From Variovorax sp. V213 (GTDB lineage Bacteria > Pseudomonadota > Gammaproteobacteria > Burkholderiales > Burkholderiaceae_C): a stretch of DNA of 64,000 nucleotides. The stretch covers positions 683,001-747,000 of the forward strand of contig NZ_AP028664.1 in the NCBI RefSeq assembly GCF_041154455.1. Direction: 5' to 3'. The translations under genes were made by a program, and so were the position numbers. Under the pieces are notes generated by a model. The model had not been told where the DNA came from and did not search any database. It worked only from the letters and a program-made list of their open reading frames with translations. Below are positions 1 through 8,571 of this stretch, piece after piece. Every line of letters begins with the position of its first letter. Position 1 is the stretch's first letter.

Positions 1-258
1 GAAGCCGAAGACGTCGACGAGGTTGTTCCGCGAAGCGCGACGGACACTCACTGGATCGGTGAGTTGTCGAAGACGGGCCGCTGGTGCATCGTCTCGACCG
101 ATGGGTTCAAAAAGCAGCATCGGGCGGAGAGCGAAGCCCTCCGGCGCGACGGCCACCTTGTTTTCGTGCTCGCGCCTGAATGGAGCGGCCAGCCTTACTG
201 GTCGAAGACCGCGCAGCTCGTGACGTGGTGGCCCCAGATCCTCAGGCCGCCAGGCTAG
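1..258 (+). CDS. PIN-like domain protein, C-terminal part (5' end outside window)
   Basis: An open frame runs in from the left edge (85 codons visible) and stops with TAG at 258. Visible features are an acidic start, THWIGEL, the core strand WCIVSTDGFKKQHRAE and VFVLAPEWSG, ending in PQILRPPG. This order (a D/W-rich helix, a hydrophobic strand ending in 'TD', basic residues, then VFVL) resembles the C-terminal half of PIN-like/VapC45-type ribonuclease domains, which are usually toxin components. The N-terminal acidic residues and any antitoxin lie outside the window. No partner gene follows it. The family call rests on pattern resemblance only. Confidence 0.45.
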   Translation, partial: EAEDVDEVVPRSATDTHWIGELSKTGRWCIVSTDGFKKQHRAESEALRRDGHLVFVLAPEWSGQPYWSKTAQLVTWWPQILRPPG

Positions 259-638
259 TCAAAGATGGCATCTTTTCGGTCCCGTTCAAACATAGGACGG
301 GCGCTGCGTTCAAGCAGATCAAGATGTAGGCCTTCAAGGGAAAACCTTGAACCGAAGCCGGCCACAATGGCGGCCATGAAGAAGCGGCTTGAGCCAAGCC
401 CGCAGTACCTCGGGCACCACACGGGTGTCGAGAGTGCCGACGTCGACCATCTGCTCGCCGAGATACCTCCAAGCGAAGACGGAGAGGACGTCTGAGCCCT
501 TGGATGACCGGTTTGGAGAAAACCGTATAGCCGCCCATAGCTGAAGTTAACCTGCAGCCAACATAAGCGTCGAGGGGTTCTGGAGCCCTTCATATTCAAA
601 ACCTACCCCCCGCTTGCTCGAGATGCCGACCTTTCGTC
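259..638. other. Gene-poor stretch
   Basis: Short open frames exist on both strands, for example a minus-strand frame at 255-599, but they are Ser/Arg-rich, lack a convincing ribosome-binding site and match no family I recognise. I see no repeat or terminator. It may be decayed accessory DNA. Confidence 0.4.
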
Positions 639-1121
639 ATGGATAAATTCTTGCTGCAACAGCAGGTGCTGGAACGGCTCGCTGAAGACCTGCTGCAAGC
701 CGAGCAGGCAGTGCGGGCGGCCCATGAAACGGCGACTCACGAAGAGAACATCGCCGAAAACAAATACGACACATTGGGACTCGAAGCCGCCTACCTGACC
801 ACCGGCCAAGCTCGGCGCGCCGAAGCGATCCGCCAGGCGATGGCCAATTGGCGCCAATTCCGCCCGCGTCCCTACGACGCCAGCAAAGGTATACAGCTCG
901 GCGCACTGGTCTGCCTAGCCGATTCCGACGACAAGCAGCAACAGCTTTTCCTCGGTCCGAATGGGGGCAGCATGAAGTTGGTCAGCGGCGCTCAGCTCGT
1001 TCAGGTCATCAGCAGCGAAGCACCTTTGGGCAGGGCCATGCTGGGCAAATGCGAGGGTGATGAGGTGTCAATACAGGTGGCTCTAACCCGACGGCAGTTT
1101 GAGGTGCTGCGGGTTCATTAA
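639..1121 (+). CDS. GreA/GreB-like transcription elongation factor family protein
   Basis: The 160-residue product has the two-part layout of Gre factors. Residues 1-75 are helical and charged (coiled-coil candidate, with ENKYDTLGLEAAYL). The C-terminal part holds the FKBP-like core with SSEAPLGRAMLGKCEGDEV, the family's characteristic 'PLGxALLGkxxGDeV' stretch. Canonical Gre proteins bind the RNA polymerase secondary channel and stimulate transcript cleavage. This one is a divergent relative, often met in accessory DNA, and whether it keeps anti-backtracking activity cannot be read from sequence. It stands alone, with no operon partner. The start is the first ATG of the frame and has only a weak ribosome-binding site. 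Confidence 0.7.
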   Translation: MDKFLLQQQVLERLAEDLLQAEQAVRAAHETATHEENIAENKYDTLGLEAAYLTTGQARRAEAIRQAMANWRQFRPRPYDASKGIQLGALVCLADSDDKQQQLFLGPNGGSMKLVSGAQLVQVISSEAPLGRAMLGKCEGDEVSIQVALTRRQFEVLRVH

Positions 1122-1373
1122 GCCGCAAGCAAGTTCACGCCGAATTGGCCGAGGTCAGCAGACGTTCAGGCGTCGTGAACGTACCGGCTGGCTGGCAAGG
1201 TCAGCAGGCCGTTGAAACCGGCCACTGGGTCCGAGATGACACTGGCGCATGAATGACCGCTGCATGGCCAAGACCGTGAACTCAGGGGGCCGACATCACC
1301 GGCAGCAATCGCTGCATAGCTGCCGCGCGGGTAGGGATGGAGCAAACCTTGAGGGCGGCCAGGCCGTCGCGCT

Positions 1374-2087
1374 CTACCGCAATTTCGCTGCGTCGAAGAT
1401 CCGTCGCTTGGCGTTGAGGATATGGAGCCGTGTTGCCTCGGCGGCGTCGGCCGGGGATCGCTTCTCGATGGAGTCGAGGATCTGCTGGTGCTCCATCTGG
1501 ACCAGCCGGACACGCTCGACGGTCATCTTCGATCGCACGCTGCGCGCTAGTTCCATGAATTGCCTGATGGGCGCGACACTCGTTTCGACGGCGGCCACGA
1601 AGAACTGGTTGTGCGAGGCCCTCGCGATCGCCCTGTGGAAGCGGACGTCGTCTTCGACGCCTTTGCTTCCACCCTCCATGGCCAGGGTCTGCGCTTCCAG
1701 GCAGGCTCTGATGGTCGTCAGGTCGTCGGCAGTGCGAAACTCCGCTGCAGCGGCCGCCGCCCCCGATTCAACAACTGTGCGGTAGGCGTAATACCGCTCG
1801 ATGTCCGAATAGTTCCTGATGGGGGGCATGCTCGATGCCGGTGTACCGGGGGCGCGCACAACCTGGCTGCCGGAGCCGCGGCGGGACTCGATGATCCCGT
1901 CCGATCGCAGCCTCGACAGTGCCTCCCGGACGGTCGGCCGCGAGACCCCGAATTGCGAGGCCAGTTCGCTTTCCGTCGGCAGCTTTTTCGAGTCGACGTA
2001 GTCCCCGCGCAGGATGGCTTCGACCATCCGGGCGTAGATCTGGTCGGGCAGGGTGCCGCCATTGACGTCTAGCAAGTGTTCCGCCAT
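1374..2087 (-). CDS. GntR-family (FadR/FCD subfamily) transcriptional regulator
   Basis: The product has 237 residues. The N-terminal winged helix is clear (LPTESELASQFGVSRPTVREALSRL, then GIIESRRGSGSQVV). The C-terminal half is all-helical with His residues spaced as in the FCD ligand/metal-binding domain (VRFHRAIARASHNQF, later LHILNAKRRI). It is divergent from the sugar-acid ABC operon starting at 2289 and almost certainly controls it. The 200-bp gap holds palindromes of the FadR/GntR type. The ligand is probably the sugar acid or its dehydration product (inference). Confidence 0.88.
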   Translation of the reverse strand: MAEHLLDVNGGTLPDQIYARMVEAILRGDYVDSKKLPTESELASQFGVSRPTVREALSRLRSDGIIESRRGSGSQVVRAPGTPASSMPPIRNYSDIERYYAYRTVVESGAAAAAAEFRTADDLTTIRACLEAQTLAMEGGSKGVEDDVRFHRAIARASHNQFFVAAVETSVAPIRQFMELARSVRSKMTVERVRLVQMEHQQILDSIEKRSPADAAEATRLHILNAKRRIFDAAKLR

Positions 2088-2108
2088 CGAACCGATACCC
2101 GGGAATCT

Positions 2109-2119
2109 TTGTCAGACAA
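2109..2119. promoter_or_regulatory. GntR-type operator, site 1
   Basis: TTGTCAGACAA is a perfect 5+1+5 palindrome 22 bp upstream of the gntR start. Its T-T-G-T-n3-A-C-A-A shape fits FadR-subfamily operators, and it is well placed for autoregulation. Confidence 0.55.
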
Positions 2120-2226
2120 CTATAACAAATCTTCCAAACTTGACGAGAGCAGCGAGTGGCTCTCCCGCAGCACCCTTGCTCTTCCCGAGGTGGGCGCGTG
2201 TCCGCACGCTCAGCGAAAACCCGAAT

Positions 2227-2250
2227 GACAACTCGGAAGTTGTCTTACAA
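2227..2250. promoter_or_regulatory. GntR-type operator region, site 2
   Basis: Two overlapping elements precede the binding-protein gene. One is the inverted repeat GACAAC-N6-GTTGTC (2227-2244). The other is TTGTCTTACAA (2240-2250), which shares 9 of 11 bases with site 1. The spacing to the ATG at 2289 suits repression of the transport operon. Confidence 0.5.
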
Positions 2251-2288
2251 GATCTCGCCTGCCAAGGCCATCCATTAGGAGATTCCGA

Positions 2289-3479
2289 ATGCGCCAAGTT
2301 TCCCTCTCGCGGCATCGCCACGCCATCATTGCGGCCGTTCTCGGGGCGGCGAGCTGTGCCGGCATGGGCCTGGTCCAGGCGCAGGAACTGCCAAAGTCGC
2401 CGGTGGTGATCAACGTGATCGACGCCGCCGGCAACCTGGCGCTGACGCAGGGGGCGTTTGAGGCCTACCAGGCGCAGAACCCCAAGCTGGTCTCCAAGTT
2501 CACTTTCACCAAGGCGCCCGCCCCCGAGATCCCGGCCAAGATCAAGGCGATGCAGAACGCGGGCCGCAGTGACATCGACATGATCATTGTTGGCACCGAT
2601 GCGCTCGCCGCCGGTCTCGAGATGAACCTGTGGGTCAAGTTGTTCCCCGACTACGCGGCCAAGTTCCCCAAGCTGCAGGAGAACTACCTTCCCAACGCCT
2701 ACAAGATGCAAGCGCTGGCGAAGGACCACGGCCTGGCCATCGTCTTCATGCCTGCCGGCCCGCTGGTCGAGTTCAACCCCGACAAGGTCAAGACGCCGCC
2801 GACGACGCCCCAGGAACTGCTGGCCTGGTGCAAGGCCAATCCCAACAAGCTGATCTATGCACGGCCCGCCAATTCCGGTCCGGGGCGCACCTTCTTGATG
2901 GGGCTGCCCTATCTGCTGGGAGACAAGAACCCTGCCGACCCGATCAACGGTTGGGACAAGACCTGGGCCTACTTGAAGGACCTTGACGCCTGCATCGAGT
3001 ACTACCCGACGGGAACCGCAGCCGTGATGAAGGAACTGGGCGAAGGCTCGCGCGACATGACGCTGACGGTGACGGGTTGGGACATCAACCCCAGGGCGCT
3101 GGGCATCGTGCCGAAGAACTTTCAGGTGCTGCCCTTCAAGGGCATGACGTGGGTCAACGATGCGCACTACATCGTGATTCCCAAGGGCGTCCCGCCGGAG
3201 AAGCAAGCGGTGGTTCTCGACCTGATGGCTTTCCTGCTCAAGCCGCAGCAGCAGGCGATGACCTATGACAAGGGCTACTTCTATCCGGGCCCGGCGGTCA
3301 AGGACGTGCCGCTGTCGCTGGCACCCAAGGACAGCCAGGACGTGATCAAGGAGTTCGGACGGTCTGACTACGACAAGTGGCTGGCCCAGTTCCCTCATGC
3401 CATGCCGCTCGAGACCAAGGCCATGGTCGATGCATTCCGCCGCTGGGACCAGGACATCGGCACCCGCAAGACCAAGTGA
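2289..3479 (+). CDS. ABC transporter periplasmic substrate-binding protein
   Basis: This 396-residue protein has a Sec signal peptide: basic MRQVSLSRHRH, then a hydrophobic stretch, with cleavage likely after AQA-type residues near 31. The body resembles the spermidine/putrescine and Fe-type binding proteins (extracellular family 1), which deliver ligand to a two-permease importer. An AGGAG ribosome-binding site lies just before the ATG. It is the first gene of the operon with the ATPase, two permeases and sugar-acid enzymes, so the ligand is probably an aldonate or aldarate (inference from neighbours). A strong hairpin after the gene probably keeps its transcript more abundant than the permeases'. 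Confidence 0.85.
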   Translation: MRQVSLSRHRHAIIAAVLGAASCAGMGLVQAQELPKSPVVINVIDAAGNLALTQGAFEAYQAQNPKLVSKFTFTKAPAPEIPAKIKAMQNAGRSDIDMIIVGTDALAAGLEMNLWVKLFPDYAAKFPKLQENYLPNAYKMQALAKDHGLAIVFMPAGPLVEFNPDKVKTPPTTPQELLAWCKANPNKLIYARPANSGPGRTFLMGLPYLLGDKNPADPINGWDKTWAYLKDLDACIEYYPTGTAAVMKELGEGSRDMTLTVTGWDINPRALGIVPKNFQVLPFKGMTWVNDAHYIVIPKGVPPEKQAVVLDLMAFLLKPQQQAMTYDKGYFYPGPAVKDVPLSLAPKDSQDVIKEFGRSDYDKWLAQFPHAMPLETKAMVDAFRRWDQDIGTRKTK

Positions 3480-3510
3480 TTCGCGGCACGCACTGCGCGC
3501 CCGACCGATG

Positions 3511-3538
3511 CTGCAAGCGCCCATGTGGGCGCTTGCAG
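3511..3538 (+). terminator. Intergenic hairpin / attenuator
   Basis: Perfect 12-base arms around a 4-base loop (CTGCAAGCGCCC / GGGCGCTTGCAG) are followed by a pyrimidine-rich run with TTCTTTT. The hairpin lies between the binding-protein gene and the ATPase gene, a usual place for partial termination or transcript stabilisation. It also makes the upstream GTG at 3525 an unlikely start for the ATPase. Confidence 0.6.
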
Positions 3539-3566
3539 GCTGCTTCTTTTCCAGGATTGTGTCTCC

Positions 3567-4667
3567 ATGACTTCAGACTTTTCCGAGTTGCGCCTCGATG
3601 GCGTCACGCGCCGCTTTGCCGCGGGCAAGGGCGTGCAGAGCTTCACCGCGCTCAATGCCTTGACCATGACGGTCAAGCGCGGCGAGTTCATCGCGCTGCT
3701 TGGACCCTCGGGCTGCGGCAAGTCGACGGCCCTCAATTGCCTGGCCGGGCTGCTGCCCTTGACGGATGGAGGCATCTGGCTCGACGACACGCGCATTGAT
3801 GTGCTGCCGCCTGAAAAACGGGGCTTTGGCATGGTGTTCCAGAACTATGCGCTCTTTCCGCACATGAGCGTGGCGCGCAATGTCGCGTTCGGGCTGGCGA
3901 TGCGCGGCGTGCCACCCGCCGAGTCGGCGCAGCGCGTGAAGCGGGCGCTGGACCTGGTGCAGCTGAACTCGCAGGCGCACAAGCTGCCCGGCCAGTTGTC
4001 CGGCGGACAGCAGCAGCGGGTCGCGATCGCCCGAGCGATCGTCATCGAGCCGCCCCTGGTGTTGATGGACGAGCCCTTGTCGAATCTCGACGCCAAGTTG
4101 CGGCTGGAGATGCGCGCCGAGATCCGGCGCATTCACCGCGAACTGGGACGATCGACGATCTACGTCACCCACGACCAGGATGAGGCGCTGTCGCTGGCCG
4201 ATCGCGTCGTCGTCATGAAGGACGGCGTGGCACAGCAGATTGCCGAACCACAGCGCATCTACGCGGAGCCGGCCAACCTGGACGTGGCCCGCTTCATGGG
4301 CTATCGCAACCTGGTGGAGCTGAACGTGCGCTCGGAGGGCGGCGCGTCGGTGCAGCTCGCCGGCAGCGGCCTGGCGCTCAACGCGCGGGCGATGCAGCCA
4401 CTCGCCAGCGGCAAGGCGATGCTCGCGATCCGACCCGAGGAATTCGACGTCGTCTCTTCACCGGTGGACAACAGCTTCGCCGCCCGGGTGCTCAATGTCG
4501 AATACTGCGGCCACGACAACATCGTCGACGTCGAGGTGGCCGGCGGGCTCAAGCTGATCGTGCGCACGACGATGCGCCTGCGAGTCGGCGATCTGGTCAC
4601 GCTGGCCATTGCGCCGGACAAGGCGCTGGCCTATCCCGTCGATGCAGCCTCGGGCATGGTGCCATGA
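3567..4667 (+). CDS. ABC transporter ATP-binding protein (PotA/FbpC-like)
   Basis: The 366-residue ATPase has Walker A GPSGCGKST near residue 46, Q-loop FQNYALFPH, signature LSGGQQQR, Walker B LVLMDEPLSNLD and H-loop VTHDQDEAL. A C-terminal TOBE-type domain follows from about residue 240. This is the layout of the spermidine/ferric/sugar importer ATPases. I chose the ATG at 3567 over a GTG at 3525 that lies inside the preceding hairpin. Its stop overlaps the start of the first permease (ATGA), so the two are translationally coupled. Confidence 0.9.
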   Translation: MTSDFSELRLDGVTRRFAAGKGVQSFTALNALTMTVKRGEFIALLGPSGCGKSTALNCLAGLLPLTDGGIWLDDTRIDVLPPEKRGFGMVFQNYALFPHMSVARNVAFGLAMRGVPPAESAQRVKRALDLVQLNSQAHKLPGQLSGGQQQRVAIARAIVIEPPLVLMDEPLSNLDAKLRLEMRAEIRRIHRELGRSTIYVTHDQDEALSLADRVVVMKDGVAQQIAEPQRIYAEPANLDVARFMGYRNLVELNVRSEGGASVQLAGSGLALNARAMQPLASGKAMLAIRPEEFDVVSSPVDNSFAARVLNVEYCGHDNIVDVEVAGGLKLIVRTTMRLRVGDLVTLAIAPDKALAYPVDAASGMVP

Positions 4668-5527
4668 CCAGCGCCAGCCCGTCTTCGTTCGACCGGTCCC
4701 TGCTGCTGCTGGTGCCGGCGACACTCTTCATGGTGGTGCTGTTCGTCTATCCGTTCCTCTACGGCTTGCAGCTGTCGTTCCATCCGATGGAAGGCAACTG
4801 GTTGGCGAACTACACGCAGTTCTTCACCACCGGCAACCTGCGCGACACGGTATGGACCACGCTCAAGCTGGCCATTCCCGCCACCGTGATCAACGTCGGC
4901 GCGGCGCTGCCGATCGCCTATCAGATGCGCCGCAGCAGCCGCTTCCAGAAATTGATCACCACGTTGCTGGTCATTCCGTTGACGCTGGGCACCGTCCTGA
5001 TCGCCGAGGGCATGCTCGGCTACTTCGGCCCCAAGGGCTGGCTGTCGCAGTCGCTCCAGTGGCTGCACATCTACGAAGGCCCGATCCGTCTGACGCACAA
5101 CTACTGGGGCGTCCTGATTTCGCTCGTCATCTCGGGTTTCCCGTTCGCGTTCCTGCTCACGCTGTCGTACATCACCGGCATCGACCCCAACCTGCCACGC
5201 GCTGCCTCGACCCTGGGCGCAACGCCGTGGAACCAGTTCAGGCATATCTATCTGCCGCTGCTGGTCCCGGGACTGGCGATGGCCTTCGCGCTGTCGTTCG
5301 TGCAGGCCTTCTCGGTGTTTCCGTCGGCGGTCCTGCTCGGGTCGCCGGCCGGTGCCACCCGAGTGATCTCGATCGCGGCGTATGAGGCCGCCTTCGAGCG
5401 CTACGACTATTCCATGGCTTCGGCCGTCGCGATGCTGATGGGCGTGGTGCAGCTGTTCGTCGTTGCCGCGGTTCTGGGCGCGCGCGGGATGTTCTATCGG
5501 GGCCCCGTCTCCGGCGGCAAAGGTTGA
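4664..5527 (+). CDS. ABC transporter permease, subunit 1
   Basis: This is a 287-residue integral membrane protein with about six hydrophobic helices. The cytoplasmic EAA-type loop (AASTLGATPWNQFRHIYLPLLVPG, about residues 184-207) docks with the ATPase. It belongs to the binding-protein-dependent permease family (CysTW/PotB type). The ATG overlaps the ATPase stop codon. With the next permease it forms the heterodimeric channel. Confidence 0.9.
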   Translation: MTSASPSSFDRSLLLLVPATLFMVVLFVYPFLYGLQLSFHPMEGNWLANYTQFFTTGNLRDTVWTTLKLAIPATVINVGAALPIAYQMRRSSRFQKLITTLLVIPLTLGTVLIAEGMLGYFGPKGWLSQSLQWLHIYEGPIRLTHNYWGVLISLVISGFPFAFLLTLSYITGIDPNLPRAASTLGATPWNQFRHIYLPLLVPGLAMAFALSFVQAFSVFPSAVLLGSPAGATRVISIAAYEAAFERYDYSMASAVAMLMGVVQLFVVAAVLGARGMFYRGPVSGGKG

Positions 5528-5529
5528 CC

Positions 5530-6372
5530 ATGGATACGCATCGTCTGCTGATGAAACTCTGGAAGTCACTGGTTGCACTGGTGATGGGCTTCTTCATCGT
5601 CAATGTCGCACTCATGGTGGCCGCGGTCGGCACCAGCTCGGTGGCCCGCCGCTGGCTCGGCACCTGGCTGCCCGATGGCTACACGTTCAACTGGTACCAG
5701 ACCGCCTGGCAGGAGTTCCAACTCGACAGCGTGCTGTGGGTCACGATCGAGGTGGTCGCCGCCGTCGTGTTCCTGTCGATCCTGATCGGCGTGCCGGCGG
5801 CGTACGCGCTGGCGCGGCGCAACTTCCGCGGCAAGAACCTGCTGATGGGGCTGTTCCTGTTGCCGCTGATGATCCCTCCGATCACCTATGGCATTCCGCT
5901 GGCGACCGTGATGTACCAGGCGCACATCGCGGGCACCATCTTCGGCGTGATCCTGGCGAACATGATTCCGGCCGTGCCGTTCATGATCCTGGTGATGACG
6001 CCGTTCATCGAGCAGATCGATGCCAACCTCGAATCCGCCGCCCGCGTGTTCGGCGCCAACACCTTCAAGCTGTTCTGGCATGTGCTGTTGCCGCTGCTGG
6101 CGCCGGGCATTCTGGCGGCCTCGCTGCTGGTGCTGGTGCGCACCATCGGCATGTTCGAGCTGACCTTCCTGACGGCCGGCCCGGATTCGCAGACGCTGGT
6201 GGTGGCCCTGTACTACGCGGTCTTCGCGGCGGGCGTTCGTGCGCCGCAGTCGGTCGATGCAATGGCGATGGTCTACATGGCGGTCACGCTGGCCTGGCTG
6301 CTGATCGCGCTGCAGTTCGTCAACCCGACGCAGCTGGTCAGCCGCGTCAAGGAACATCCAAAAACGGCCTGA
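5530..6372 (+). CDS. ABC transporter permease, subunit 2
   Basis: The 280-residue inner-membrane permease of the PotC/CysW type has about six helices and the EAA loop AARVFGANTFKLFWHVLLPLLAPG. I prefer the ATG at 5530, preceded by AAAGG at 5519-5523, over a TTG at 5524. Both choices put it within a few bases of the first permease. It is the partner subunit of the importer. Confidence 0.9.
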   Translation: MDTHRLLMKLWKSLVALVMGFFIVNVALMVAAVGTSSVARRWLGTWLPDGYTFNWYQTAWQEFQLDSVLWVTIEVVAAVVFLSILIGVPAAYALARRNFRGKNLLMGLFLLPLMIPPITYGIPLATVMYQAHIAGTIFGVILANMIPAVPFMILVMTPFIEQIDANLESAARVFGANTFKLFWHVLLPLLAPGILAASLLVLVRTIGMFELTFLTAGPDSQTLVVALYYAVFAAGVRAPQSVDAMAMVYMAVTLAWLLIALQFVNPTQLVSRVKEHPKTA

Positions 6373-6384
6373 TGCCGCCCCCCC

Positions 6385-7587
6385 ATGAAGATCACGCAAG
6401 TCGATACGGTCCACGCGGCCGCCTATCCCAACATCTTGTGGGTGCAGATCCACACCGACACCGGCCTGGTGGGCCTGGGGGAAACCTTTCGTGGCGCCCA
6501 GGCCGTGCAGGGGCAGATCCATGAACTGATCGCGCCCTACCTGCTGGGAAAGGATCCGCTCGCCATCGAAGCCCACAGCCAGCACCTGCTGTACGGCTAT
6601 GTCGGCTTTGCCAGCAGCGGCGCCGAAACGCGCGCCGCTTCCGCGGTCGACATCGCGCTGTGGGATCTGTTCGGCCAAGTCACGCAACAGCCGCTCTACC
6701 AGTTGCTCGGCGGCGGCGTGCGCGAACGCGTCCCGGTCTACAACACCTGCGCGGGCTACACTTACAACAAGGCCCCACAGCGTCGTTCGGTGACGCAGGC
6801 CAGCGCCGACGTCGCGCCCGAAGGGCCTTACGAGGACCAGGTTGCATTCGTCAAGCGCCCAGCGGCGTTGGCCGAAAGCCTGCTGTCCGAGGGCTACAAG
6901 GCGATGAAGATCTGGCCCTTCGATCCCTTCGCACAGGCCAGCGGCGGGCAGTCGATTTCGGCCCGCGACCTTGACACTGCGCTCGAGCCATTCCGCGAAA
7001 TCCGGCGCGCTGTCGGCTACGAGATGGACATCATGGTGGAGCTCCATTCGATGTGGAACCTGCCGATGGCCGTGCGGATCGCGCAGGCGCTCGAGGAGTT
7101 CAAGCCCTATTGGGTTGAGGACCCGATCCAGATGTCCAACCTCGACACGATCGCCGAATTCCGTTCGCGCACCCGCATTCCGGTCTGCGGCAGCGAGACG
7201 CTGGCCACCGTTCAGCCATTCATCCAGCTGCTCAAGAACAATGCGGTGGACTATGTGATGCTGGACCTGGGCTGGGTCGGGGGTCTCTCCGAAGCCACAA
7301 AGATCGCGACCCTGGCGAAGGCCTTTCACAAACCGGTCGCGCCGCATGACTGCACCGGCCCGGTCGTGCTCGCGGCGTCGCTCCACCTGGCGATGAGCAC
7401 GACCAACGTGGTGCTGCAGGAAGTGGTGCGCGCTTACCTGGGGGGCTGGTATCGCGAACTCGTGACGCAATTGCCCGATGTCCGCGCCGGCCATGCGACG
7501 GTTCCGCCCGGCGCGGGCCTGGGCCTGGCGCTGTCGCCGGCGCTGCTGCAGCGGCCTGACGTCACCATCCGCAGTTCGAAGTCGTGA
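6385..7587 (+). CDS. Enolase-superfamily (mandelate racemase/muconate lactonizing) sugar-acid dehydratase
   Basis: The 400-residue enzyme has the N-terminal capping domain and the (beta/alpha)7-beta barrel of the enolase superfamily. Visible active-site features are the KxK-like region YKAMKIWPFDP, metal-ligand strands DIMVELHSMWN and WVEDPI, the third ligand in VCGSETLA, and the general base region in PHDCTGP. The family abstracts the proton alpha to a carboxylate and, in sugar-acid operons, usually yields a 2-keto-3-deoxy acid. The neighbours (ABC importer, epimerase, DHDPS-like enzyme) support an aldonate/aldarate dehydratase. Substrate and stereochemistry cannot be assigned. Confidence 0.85.
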   Translation: MKITQVDTVHAAAYPNILWVQIHTDTGLVGLGETFRGAQAVQGQIHELIAPYLLGKDPLAIEAHSQHLLYGYVGFASSGAETRAASAVDIALWDLFGQVTQQPLYQLLGGGVRERVPVYNTCAGYTYNKAPQRRSVTQASADVAPEGPYEDQVAFVKRPAALAESLLSEGYKAMKIWPFDPFAQASGGQSISARDLDTALEPFREIRRAVGYEMDIMVELHSMWNLPMAVRIAQALEEFKPYWVEDPIQMSNLDTIAEFRSRTRIPVCGSETLATVQPFIQLLKNNAVDYVMLDLGWVGGLSEATKIATLAKAFHKPVAPHDCTGPVVLAASLHLAMSTTNVVLQEVVRAYLGGWYRELVTQLPDVRAGHATVPPGAGLGLALSPALLQRPDVTIRSSKS

Positions 7588-7591
7588 GCGG

Positions 7592-8571
7592 ATGGCGATG
7601 CATCTGAACGTGACGCCCGACACCACGCTGTGCAGCGGAGCGCTGACGGCGACGCTGGCGCCGGCTGCCGGCGGACGCGTCACCAGCCTCAGCTCCCGCG
7701 CAACCGCGGGCGAACGAATCGACTGGCTGGTGCCGCTCGACGACCCCGTCCGCGCCAGCGGGTTCGAATCCACCCGGTGGCCCAAGGCCGGCTGCTATCC
7801 CCTGGTTCCGTTTTCGAACCGCATCCGCGATGGCCGCATCGCCGGCACGCAGGGCAGGGTGCAGTTGCCGCTTCATCCGGGGGAACGGCACGCGCTACAC
7901 GGCGTCAGCCAGCAGCGTCCATGGCACCTCGAGCGACACGCAGCGGACCGCGCCACCATGACCTATGTCCATGTGCCGGGGGATCACGGCTGGCCATGGG
8001 CTTTTCGGGCCGAGCAGGGCGTGGAGCTCGACTCCGCAGGCATCACGCTGAGCCTGCGGGTCACCAACGACGACCGGGAGCCGATGCCAGGCGGTTGCGG
8101 CTTCCATCCCTATTTCCCGGCCCGCTTCGCGCACAGCCTGCAGTTCGATGCGCGCATCGTCTGGCCGGCGGACGTCGAATTCCTCGCGAGCACGCCGGTG
8201 CTGACTGGTGCGGCGGACGACTACGCGTCGGCGAACGCCTTGCCCGATGTCGAATGCACCCGCTACTACGGCGGGTGAACGGACAAGCGCGGATGGCGGC
8301 GACCGATGGTCCCGCCATCGAACTGCTGGCCAGTTCCGCGCTGCAGCACCTGGTGCTGCATCGGCCGGGTCCGGGAGCGTACTTCTGCGTGGAACCGGTC
8401 TCGCATGTCGCGGACGCCGCCAACCTGGCTGCGGCGCGCGCTGACACTGGCTGGCGGGTGCTCGCGCCCGGCGAGGCGATGACATGCAGCCTGCGCCTGT
8501 CCGTCTCTTCTCTGTCGAGGCAGGCCAATGACAACACCCGCGCAACTACACGAGACCGACGACATGACTGA
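7592..8571 (+). pseudogene. Aldose 1-epimerase, interrupted by a single-base frameshift
   Basis: From ATG 7592 the frame encodes a galactose-mutarotase-fold protein: AAGGRVTSL, GCYPLVPFSNRIRDGRI, HPGERHALHG and GCGFHPYFPAR with the catalytic His. It then stops at TGA 8276-8278 right after RYYGG. The rest of the family pattern (NGQARM, then FCVEPVSHVADAANL and the Glu-containing C-terminus GWRVLAPGEAM) continues in the +2-shifted frame to 8571. Adding one G after 8277 gives the expected GGWNGQA junction. The gene would open alpha/beta anomers of the transported sugar. It is either a recent null allele or a sequencing error. Confidence 0.85.

Noticed and set aside
255..599. Minus-strand 114-codon frame at the left edge
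   Set aside because: No ribosome-binding site, no family resemblance and atypical composition.
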